DNA of 9,755 nucleotides from Chloroflexota bacterium (GTDB lineage Bacteria; Chloroflexota; Anaerolineae; UBA4142). Each line of letters starts with the position of its first letter. The stretch's first letter is position 1. This document shows, piece after piece, positions 1-4,980 of the stretch. Made by a program: the position numbers and the translations under genes. The DNA is taken from positions 1 to 9,755 of the forward strand of contig JAMCRS010000061.1 of NCBI GenBank assembly GCA_023380675.1, in the 5' to 3' direction. The notes under the pieces are model-generated. The model was not told the origin of the DNA. It ran no database searches and saw only the letters and a program-made list of their open reading frames with translations.

Positions 1-1
1 C

Positions 2-499
2 GGCGAGCAGTTGGGCATCATGGCGAGCGTCTCGGCGCTGGCGTGGGCGATCATGCAAATGCCGATCGGAAGGTACATCGACGGCAGCAAGATCAAAGGG
101 ATGATGGTCGTGTCCGAAGCGATCGGAGTCCCACTCATGTTCGTCTGGCTGACCCAATCCCGTTTTGAGGCCTTTGCCGCCGGGCAGGTGCTGTTTGCGG
201 CGACGGCGGCGACCTGGACTCCCACGATCAGCACCTACTTGACGCGTCAAATCAGCGCCGCCGAGCGCGGTGAAGCGTTTGGCCGGCTTTACATGTTCCG
301 CGGGATCGTCGCTTTCCCGGCGCCCGCGATCGGCGGAATACTCTACGCCTGGGGCGGAATGCAGGCGCCCATCCTCGCGAATCTGATCGGGATCATCGCT
401 GTGATTGGGGTATTGATCTGGTTTGTGCCAGAACCGCAGGGGGGCGCGCTTGACTCCGAGCCGCTCGATCGCACCGTCGTCGCCATTCGTCGCGATTAA
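2..499 (+). CDS. MFS transporter, C-terminal part (5' end outside window)
   Basis: This is the C-terminal part of a major facilitator superfamily transporter, about 165 residues in view. The reading frame is open from the left edge, so the true start lies upstream and no internal start should be used. A stretch reading PIGRYIDGSKIKG follows a hydrophobic helix and matches the MFS cytoplasmic loop between helices 2/3 or 8/9 (G-x3-D-x-basic). A later segment, RGEAFGRLYMFRG, followed by a Pro/Gly-rich helix (APAIGGILY), is typical of the second half of MFS drug or sugar-phosphate exporters. The end is hydrophobic and stops with a short acidic/basic cytoplasmic tail. I infer about five or six membrane helices here, so this is probably the second six-helix bundle. 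The substrate cannot be told. No convincing terminator follows. Confidence 0.85.
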   Translation, partial: GEQLGIMASVSALAWAIMQMPIGRYIDGSKIKGMMVVSEAIGVPLMFVWLTQSRFEAFAAGQVLFAATAATWTPTISTYLTRQISAAERGEAFGRLYMFRGIVAFPAPAIGGILYAWGGMQAPILANLIGIIAVIGVLIWFVPEPQGGALDSEPLDRTVVAIRRD

Positions 500-630
500 T
501 GTGACGCCTGCGCCTTGCGCTTGGCCTTTGACCGATCAACGCCCAGGTAGCGGCAGGATACACAGTGGCCGTGCGGGTAGGGGCAGTGTTCCAAGGGCCT
601 TGCCGGCATCGATCCATTCGGACACTCGTC

Positions 631-637
631 AAGGAGG
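631..637 (+). promoter_or_regulatory. Strong Shine-Dalgarno site of the 61-residue membrane peptide
   Basis: AAGGAGG sits six bases before a GTG codon at 644. It is one of the best ribosome-binding sites in the window. It is the main reason for preferring the frame starting at 644 over the longer overlapping frame that opens at 565. Confidence 0.6.
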
Positions 638-643
638 CGGCAC

Positions 644-829
644 GTGAACGCGAGATCGCGCAGACAGATTGGCGTGGCTTTGGCGCTCGTCGCGAGCTTG
701 CTCGGACTGTTATACGCGGCGAGCCGGTTGCTTCCGAAATTAATGCGACGGATGATGCGGAGCGGGATGCAGGCAATGATGCGCGAGAGGATGGGAGCCG
801 GCGGCGCGTGCAGTGCGTCCGAGATGTGA
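644..829 (+). CDS. Small Met/Arg-rich single-pass membrane protein, 61 residues
   Basis: I do not recognise the family. The start is GTG with AAGGAGG six bases upstream. A basic N-terminus (NARSRRQ) leads into one hydrophobic helix at about residues 9-31 (IGVALALVASLLGLLYAA), so an N-in membrane anchor is expected. The rest is a Met- and Arg-rich segment (KLMRRMMRSGMQAMMRERM, about 32-50) that would form an amphipathic helix, then a short GAGGACSASEM tail with one Cys. It stands alone between the MFS gene and the DUF3786 gene, with about 145 and 190 bases of non-coding DNA on either side. Dense Met can bind Cu(I) or mediate membrane-surface contacts, but that is only a suggestion. The case for it being real is the ribosome site and the clean hydrophobic profile. 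A longer frame across the same bases (565-1026) has shadow-like Arg/Asp/Ala composition. Confidence 0.55.
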   Translation: MNARSRRQIGVALALVASLLGLLYAASRLLPKLMRRMMRSGMQAMMRERMGAGGACSASEM

Positions 830-1022
830 CAGCAGATGATGGAAGGATTCGTGAAATCCTGATCGAAGGCGCGAGCTCCATAGCACCGAACCAGGCCGGC
901 GAATCGCTGGCCGCGCTACGCATCACAAGACCGCCGCACGCGGTTCGGAAATTCATGCGGCGCACGTGGTTTGCGAATAGGATGCGCCCGACGTATAGGC
1001 GGGCGAGAAGGGGAAAAGGTCA
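830..1022 (+). other. Intergenic region with candidate promoter of the DUF3786-Nudix unit
   Basis: I see no gene that I believe in these 193 bases. Near the right end lies a candidate sigma-70-type promoter: TTGCGA at 971-976, a 17-base spacer, and TATAGG at 994-999. Each element matches four of six consensus bases. Transcription would begin around 1005-1007, just ahead of the AAGGGG ribosome site at 1008-1013. Confidence 0.4.
971..999 (+). promoter_or_regulatory. Candidate sigma-70 promoter before the DUF3786 gene
   Basis: TTGCGA (971-976) and TATAGG (994-999) are separated by exactly 17 bases, the optimal spacing. The predicted start of transcription falls about 15 bases before the TTG start codon, leaving a short leader that just holds the ribosome-binding site. 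Two four-of-six matches can occur by chance, so this stays a candidate. Confidence 0.4.
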
Positions 1023-1652
1023 TTGACGACGCCGATGCAAGAGAAAATGCTGGCGCGCGTGGCGGCGCAGCGCGACGAGCTGCGACAGCGCGACCCGCGC
1101 GAGCTCGCCGGACGGTCGGGGGCAGAATACGCCGACGGCATGTTGAGGATCACGTTCTTCCAGGAACCGCACGTCATTAGCTTTCCCGAGCTCCAAGCTC
1201 GCGTCGAGTCCACCGGCAAGGTTTGCGGCCTGAACCGGTCCAGCATGTTCTTTTACTACCTCTTGACCGCCGACGGAGCTCCGCTGGCGAACCACTGGCT
1301 CGCCTTTCGCGAACTCCCGGGTGGCATGTTCTACCACGATACTTACCAGGGCTACAGCGGAGACCGGCTGGCGAAAGCGGTCGACAACCGAATCAGCGTG
1401 CTCGATCGCGCGGCCAAAGCTCTCGGCGGGATCAAGCTGGACCTGGGGGATTGCTCGTTCGCTTTCGATGCGCTCCCGCGGGTGCGTGTCGCGGCGGTCT
1501 ACTACGCCGGCGACGAGGATTTTCCCGCGAGCGCGAGCGTCTTGTTCGACGCTTCCGGCAGTCACTATCTCCCGACCGATGCGCTCGGAGGAGTAGGGAG
1601 CTCGCTGGTCGACCGCCTGACGGGAGTCGAATCGCGTGATGACGAAGAGTGA
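1023..1652 (+). CDS. DUF3786 family protein, 209 residues
   Basis: This matches, from memory, the DUF3786 family, whose function is unknown. The recognisable blocks are FRELPGG (95-101), YHDTYQGYSGD (104-114), FDALPRV (148-154), YYAGDEDFP (160-168) and LFDASGSHYLPTD (174-186). These run in the family order and cover the C-terminal two thirds. The N-terminal 35 residues are charged and probably helical. Some family members carry an N-terminal cysteine cluster that would hold an Fe-S centre. This one has only Cys68 and Cys144, so no such cluster is visible. The start is TTG at 1023 with AAGGGG nine bases upstream; ATG at 1035 is the alternative and would shorten the protein by four residues. 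It has no signal peptide or membrane helix and should be cytoplasmic. The Nudix gene follows after three bases, so the two are almost certainly co-transcribed. Confidence 0.85.
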   Translation: MTTPMQEKMLARVAAQRDELRQRDPRELAGRSGAEYADGMLRITFFQEPHVISFPELQARVESTGKVCGLNRSSMFFYYLLTADGAPLANHWLAFRELPGGMFYHDTYQGYSGDRLAKAVDNRISVLDRAAKALGGIKLDLGDCSFAFDALPRVRVAAVYYAGDEDFPASASVLFDASGSHYLPTDALGGVGSSLVDRLTGVESRDDEE

Positions 1653-1655
1653 CGC

Positions 1656-2207
1656 GTGAAGACCTGGAAAACGATCGACCGGCGTACCGTGCTCGACCGC
1701 GGACGTTTTCTGGTGGTGGAAGAGCACACCATCCAACTGCCAGACGGCCGCATCCTTCCGGATTGGCCCTGGATCATAACCCCCGACTATGTCAACGTCG
1801 TCGCGGTCACCGAAGAAGGGGAGTTTCTCTGTTTTCGCCAGACCAAGTACGCCATCGGCAAACCCGGTCTTGCGCCTGTGGGCGGATACATCGAGCCGGA
1901 CGAGGAGCCGCTGACAGCCGCGCGGCGCGAGCTGCTCGAAGAGACGGGATATGAATCGGCGGACTGGACCGCGCTCGGATCGTATGCCGTCGACGGCAAC
2001 CGCGGCGCCGGCGTCGCCCACTTTTTTCTGGCGCACCGCGCTCGCCGCGTGCGCGAGCCGCTCAGCGACGACTTGGAGGAGCAAGAGTTGCTGCGCCTGA
2101 GCCGGGAGGAGCTGGAGCAAGCGTTGGCGGACGGCGAATTCCGCGTGCTCGGTTGGGCGGCCGCGGTCGCTCTCTGTCTGCTTCGTCTTTCGACGGTTGA
2201 TCGCTGA
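1656..2207 (+). CDS. Nudix hydrolase, ADP-ribose pyrophosphatase-like
   Basis: This is a Nudix pyrophosphohydrolase of 183 residues. Such enzymes cleave nucleoside diphosphates linked to another moiety, using Mg2+ held by the Nudix box. The box is perfect at residues 77-99: G77, E83, R91, E92, E95, E96 and G98 fit GX5EX7REUXEEXGU. The N-terminal part (VVEEHTIQLPDGR, then WIITPDYVNVVAVTEEGEFL) and FRQTKYAIGKPGLAPVGG resemble ADP-ribose pyrophosphatases, in which a conserved RQ-rich strand precedes the box. Substrate assignment is therefore inference; NADH, ADP-sugars and others remain possible. The start is GTG at 1656, three bases after the DUF3786 stop, with only a weak GAAGAG ribosome site, suggesting translational coupling. 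An intrinsic terminator lies about 75 bases downstream and closes the unit. Confidence 0.9.
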   Translation: MKTWKTIDRRTVLDRGRFLVVEEHTIQLPDGRILPDWPWIITPDYVNVVAVTEEGEFLCFRQTKYAIGKPGLAPVGGYIEPDEEPLTAARRELLEETGYESADWTALGSYAVDGNRGAGVAHFFLAHRARRVREPLSDDLEEQELLRLSREELEQALADGEFRVLGWAAAVALCLLRLSTVDR

Positions 2208-2529
2208 CGGATGTACGCGCCGGCCGCAGGCGCAGAATGCCGGGGTTTGACGCGGGGCGGATTGGCTCGTAAGAAAGGCCGAGAGGGAGACGCGCAACAG
2301 TCGTCTCCCTTTCCTTTTCCGGCCCCAAGAGTCGCAGACTCCTTTGTGAATTGCGACACAGGCGACCGACAAGGCTCGCCGGAGCAGGCTGAAGCGAAAT
2401 TGCGCAGCCGCGGCACGGTCGCGCAGCCCCGCACTCTCGCTTTCGAGTTAAAAAAACACTCATTCACAATTAAGCCGCGGTTTATTTCGAGGCTCTAGTA
2501 TTAGCGAGAACTCGAACAGAGGGGGATAC
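2208..2529 (+). other. 322-base intergenic region: terminator, then regulatory DNA of the next operon
   Basis: I see no credible gene here; the open frames on both strands are Arg/Ser/Pro-rich shadows. The left part holds the intrinsic terminator at 2282-2318. The middle holds a direct repeat of GCGCAGCC (2402-2409 and 2421-2428, 19 bases apart). At 2448-2488 the base composition switches abruptly to A/T-rich, as expected for promoter DNA. CACAAT at 2465-2470 and TAGTAT at 2496-2501 are possible -10 elements, but neither has a good -35. GAGGGGGAT just before 2530 is a clear ribosome-binding site. Confidence 0.5.
2282..2318 (+). terminator. Intrinsic terminator after the Nudix gene
   Basis: AGGGAGACG (2284-2292) pairs perfectly with CGTCTCCCT (2302-2310) around a nine-base loop, and weaker pairs extend the stem by about two bases. 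It is followed at once by a pyrimidine run rich in T (TTTCCTTTT). Position and shape fit rho-independent termination of the DUF3786-Nudix transcript. Confidence 0.7.
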
Positions 2530-2898
2530 ATGAAACGATTGGAAGCGATCGTCGCGGCGACCGTCGTCACCGCCGTGATCGCGCTCGCTATGCTCGCAGT
2601 GGGACTCAATGCTTTGGTCAACCAGAATAGTGTACCCGTCTCCAATTCGCCGGCGCTGGCCAGCAGCGCGACCACCGCTGGCACCGATCCACCGTCCCAG
2701 GCGCAGATCGATCAGCTCAAGAGCCTGGTGGCCCAATACCAAAGCCGAGAGCAGCAATATCAAACTCAGTTGAGCCAGGAGAACGCACAGATTCAACAGC
2801 TTCAGAACGTTCTGGCCCAGCTCCAGCAGCGGGGCGTGATTCGGATTCTGAACGATGGAACGATCCAACTGCGCGGATTTGGCGGCGATGGCGACTAG
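2530..2898 (+). CDS. Membrane-anchored coiled-coil protein, 122 residues, unknown function
   Basis: I do not recognise a named family. The start is ATG with GAGGGGGAT about four bases upstream. A short basic N-terminus (MKRLE) is followed by a hydrophobic helix at about residues 6-30, which could be a membrane anchor or an uncleaved signal. A Ser/Ala/Thr/Pro-rich linker (about 31-55) leads to a Gln/Glu/Leu-rich coiled coil (about 56-100, with repeated QLQ, QYQ and QEN units). The C-terminus switches to a short strand-like tail, VIRILNDGTIQLRGFGG. The expected topology puts the coiled coil outside the membrane. It is the first gene of the unit that contains the FMN transferase and the heme membrane protein. 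It has no Cys or CXXCH motif, and no SGAT-like flavinylation site is visible. A structural or scaffold role is inferred only from shape and context. Confidence 0.75.
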   Translation: MKRLEAIVAATVVTAVIALAMLAVGLNALVNQNSVPVSNSPALASSATTAGTDPPSQAQIDQLKSLVAQYQSREQQYQTQLSQENAQIQQLQNVLAQLQQRGVIRILNDGTIQLRGFGGDGD

Positions 2899-2917
2899 CC
2901 GCGGCACGGCACCGCCA

Positions 2918-2939
2918 GGACCGGATTTGCATTCGGTCC
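2918..2939 (+). repeat. Inverted repeat between the coiled-coil and Pro-rich genes
   Basis: GGACCG (2918-2923) pairs with CGGTCC (2934-2939) across a ten-base loop. No T-run follows, so it is not a standard terminator. It could be a weak attenuator, an RNA-stability element or an operator within the 103-base gap. Confidence 0.35.
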
Positions 2940-3001
2940 AGCGCTGTGACCTCTGACGCCCCGCTCATAAACCATCCGAACGGAATAATAAGGGATTACG
3001 A

Positions 3002-3262
3002 ATGAAGCTCATACAGCCCGCTCTGCGGGTGATGGTTCTACTTGGAAGCATACTAGGGTTTTCCGGCGGCTGGGCATTGATCGCGCATGCGAACAAGCCG
3101 GTCGCGGCAGACACGGCGCCGGCCGCTTCCGCACCGGCCGACTCGTCGGTGCCGGCCTCGCTGCCTCCCCTGGATTTCAACGCGCCCTCCCAGCTGCAGC
3201 CGATTCCACAGCAGTCGGCGCCGCAGTTTTCCATGCCGCGATTCCGCACTCGGGGCTCCTAA
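3002..3262 (+). CDS. Small Pro/Ala/Gln-rich exported or membrane-anchored protein, 86 residues
   Basis: The family is not recognised. The ATG has AAGGGA six bases upstream. One hydrophobic helix (about residues 7-29, ending in ALIAHAN) could be a signal peptide with cleavage after AHA, or an anchor. The remaining 57 residues are low complexity: an Ala/Pro/Ser stretch (about 33-52), then SLPPLDFNAPSQLQPIPQQ and QFSMPRFRTRGS. This looks like a disordered extracytoplasmic tail. There are no cysteines, histidine pairs or canonical flavin attachment motif. Its stop codon overlaps the start of the FMN transferase gene (TAATG), so the two are translationally coupled and likely work together. Small proteins of this kind beside ApbE and ferric-reductase-like genes may be lineage-specific accessory proteins; that is inference. 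Confidence 0.7.
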   Translation: MKLIQPALRVMVLLGSILGFSGGWALIAHANKPVAADTAPAASAPADSSVPASLPPLDFNAPSQLQPIPQQSAPQFSMPRFRTRGS

Positions 3263-4194
3263 TGGAATATTGCGAATTCCGCGCGATGAACACTCTGGTC
3301 TTGTTGGCCGCCGAAGGCAATCCTTCAGCCGTCTCGCGCGGATTCGAACAGACGACCGAGTATGTCCGGACGTTGGAGGCGCGGTTGACTCGATTCTCTT
3401 CCGACAGCGAATTGGCTCAACTCAACGCGTCTGCCGGCGTCTGGTTCGAGGCATCGGAGGAGTTGTACGAGATTGTGCATCAGGCCAGCGAGTTTCGCCA
3501 AGAGACCGGTGGACTGTTCGACCCTGCGGTCCTCGCCGCTCTGGAGCTCGCCGGCTATGACCGGAGCATAGACGAGGTCCGCGCGCACGGCGCCGCGACG
3601 AGCGCCGTGGTCGGCACCTACCGGCGCCCGAATTTCGACGCGGTCGAGTTCGACAGCGGGCGGCGCGCCGTCAAGCTTCCGCCGGGGGTCCGCATCGATT
3701 TGGGAGGGATTGCCAAAGGCTGGATCGCGGAGCACGCAGCGCTTCGCCTGGCCCGCTGCTCGCGAGCCTGCGCCGTCAACGCCGGAGGGGATATGTTCTC
3801 GATCGGGCTCCCGGCCGGCGAGGAGACCTGGCGCGTCGCGATCGAATCACCGCTCGACGCCGAACGGACGCTCGCCATTCTGCGGCTGGATCCTGGGGCG
3901 GTGGCGACGTCTTCCATCGCCAAGCGTCGCTGGGAGCAGGGAGACGCGGTGCGCCATCACTTGATCGACCCGCGCGTCGGGCTGCCGGCCGAGACGGATT
4001 GGCTCTCGGTGACCGTGATCGCGCCGCACGCGACGGTCGCCGAGGTTTACGCCAAGGCTCTTCTCATCACCGGCTCGCGGAGCGGCGAGGTGTTCGCCAA
4101 GCGCCGCACGGATATCGAATTCATAGGCGTTGACAAACACGGAAATATGTGGGGATCATCCCGCGCGATGGAGTTTCTGGATGTTGGACCCTAG
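3262..4194 (+). CDS. apbE: FAD:protein FMN transferase (ApbE family)
   Basis: ApbE enzymes transfer FMN from FAD to a Ser or Thr of a target protein, with Mg2+, forming a covalent flavoprotein. All family landmarks appear in order in these 310 residues: FRAMNT (6-11), RFSSDSELAQLN (44-55), TGGLFDPAV (82-90), IDLGGIAKGW (145-154), NAGGDM (173-178), ATSS (215-218), HLIDPRVG (233-240) and AEVYAKALLITG (260-271). In that last block the Asp and Thr of the classical metal-binding AD-x3-T motif are Glu261 and Lys265, a variant I believe occurs in some bacterial lineages. Unlike the classical lipoprotein or periplasmic ApbE, there is no signal peptide or lipobox, so the enzyme looks cytoplasmic. Its ATG overlaps the preceding stop by one base, and its own end overlaps the heme protein gene by 14 bases. 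No FMN-binding acceptor domain is encoded nearby. Confidence 0.92.
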   Translation: MEYCEFRAMNTLVLLAAEGNPSAVSRGFEQTTEYVRTLEARLTRFSSDSELAQLNASAGVWFEASEELYEIVHQASEFRQETGGLFDPAVLAALELAGYDRSIDEVRAHGAATSAVVGTYRRPNFDAVEFDSGRRAVKLPPGVRIDLGGIAKGWIAEHAALRLARCSRACAVNAGGDMFSIGLPAGEETWRVAIESPLDAERTLAILRLDPGAVATSSIAKRRWEQGDAVRHHLIDPRVGLPAETDWLSVTVIAPHATVAEVYAKALLITGSRSGEVFAKRRTDIEFIGVDKHGNMWGSSRAMEFLDVGP

Positions 4195-4888
4195 TAACGG
4201 CGACCAGGTCTGGTGGGTTGTGTTTTTCGCTCTCGTGCTCGCATTGGCGGTCGTTCTGATTGGTATTGCGGCGCTGATCCCGGGCTCGCCCCTGATCGCG
4301 CTCGTCAGCGGCCTGTTCAATTGGCTGTTCGGGTTGAACAGTGTGCAAGCAATGTGGTACGTGACGCGCGCGGCGGGACTCACGGCGTACTTGCTCCTAT
4401 GGTTGTCCACGGTGTGGGGACTGGCCGTTTCGAGCAAGATTTTTGATCCTGTCCTCCACCGCTATTTTACGTACGACATGCACCAATTCATCTCGCTCCT
4501 CGCGATCGGGTTTGTCGCGCTGCACGTCGCCGTCTTGCTGGCAGACGCCTATTTGCCGTTCTCGATCGCCCAGATCGTGCTGCCGTTCGGCGCACCCTAT
4601 CGACCGGTCTGGGTCGGCGTGGGCGTTATAGCTTTATACCTGACCCTGCTCGTTAGTGTGACTTTCTACGTCCGCCGGTGGATCGGTCAAAAGGCTTTTC
4701 GAGTGATTCACTATCTGAGCTTTTTGGCGTTTGCCGGCGCTGCCGCACACGGACTGATGGCTGGGACGGACTCGCCGCTGTGGGCGACACAATTGATGTA
4801 CGCCGGCACGACTCTCGCCGTGGTTTTTCTCCTTGTTTATCGGGTGGCGATCTCTGTGCTCACTCCCAGAGCGGCCCGGATGGCCTAG
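4181..4888 (+). CDS. Ferric-reductase-like transmembrane protein with two bis-His heme pairs
   Basis: This 235-residue polytopic protein belongs to the ferric-reductase-like / MsrQ-type membrane heme family. It should carry electrons across the membrane through two b-type hemes. About six helices are seen, near residues 11-32, 58-82, 100-122, 143-164, 172-195 and 205-226. His101 and His115 (14 apart) lie in helix 3 and His177 and His190 (13 apart) in helix 5. This is the pairing and spacing of the two stacked hemes in NOX/FRE proteins. WYVTRAAGLTAYLLLWLS (59-76) is also typical of the fold. No FAD/NAD(P)H reductase domain is attached, so electrons must come from a partner. ATG at 4181 is chosen because GGAG lies seven bases before it and it overlaps the FMN transferase gene by only 14 bases; an upstream codon at 4130 would add 17 non-family residues. 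A strong terminator follows. Confidence 0.88.
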   Translation: MLDPSNGDQVWWVVFFALVLALAVVLIGIAALIPGSPLIALVSGLFNWLFGLNSVQAMWYVTRAAGLTAYLLLWLSTVWGLAVSSKIFDPVLHRYFTYDMHQFISLLAIGFVALHVAVLLADAYLPFSIAQIVLPFGAPYRPVWVGVGVIALYLTLLVSVTFYVRRWIGQKAFRVIHYLSFLAFAGAAAHGLMAGTDSPLWATQLMYAGTTLAVVFLLVYRVAISVLTPRAARMA

Positions 4889-4899
4889 CGTAACCTCAC

Positions 4900-4933
4900 A
4901 GACCCACGGCTCACAAAGCCGTGGGTCTTTATT
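4900..4933 (+). terminator. Strong intrinsic terminator closing the FMN transferase / heme protein unit
   Basis: AGACCCACGGCT (4900-4911) pairs perfectly over 12 bp with AGCCGTGGGTCT (4917-4928) around a CACAA loop. It is followed by TTATT. It lies 11 bases after the stop of the ferric-reductase-like gene and just before the promoter of the next gene. Confidence 0.9.
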
Positions 4934-4946
4934 CGCCGCGATGCAC

Positions 4947-4974
4947 TTGCCCCGTCCGAATTCGCAGGTATAAT
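4947..4974 (+). promoter_or_regulatory. Sigma-70-type promoter with perfect TATAAT
   Basis: TTGCCC (4947-4952), a 16-base spacer and a perfect TATAAT (4969-4974). The expected transcription start is about 4980-4982, which coincides with the ATG at 4981. It sits directly after the terminator of the previous operon, as expected for an independent unit. Confidence 0.7.
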
Positions 4975-4980
4975 CCCGGC

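Noticed and set aside
393..965. 190-codon minus-strand frame
   Set aside because: Ser/Arg-rich, overlaps the end of the MFS gene and the small membrane peptide, and has no recognisable features.
565..1026. 153-codon + strand frame overlapping the 61-residue membrane peptide
   Set aside because: Arg/Asp/Ala-rich shadow-like composition with no domain. The AAGGAGG site and hydrophobic helix favour the frame at 644. Not fully excluded.
1020..2372. Long antisense open frame of 450 codons on the minus strand
   Set aside because: It lies opposite the DUF3786 and Nudix genes, both of which have clear family motifs. Its product is Arg/Ala/Val/Asp-rich without domains, as expected for a codon-shadow in GC-rich DNA.
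2530..3262. Flavinylation site ([ST]GA[TS]) or CXXCH heme sites in the two small proteins
   Set aside because: Neither protein contains these motifs. SSATTAGT in the first is the closest, but lacks the Gly-Ala arrangement.
4921..4980. Upstream in-frame start for the four-helix membrane protein
   Set aside because: That start lies inside the terminator stem of the previous operon and upstream of the TATAAT box, so it would not be in the transcript.
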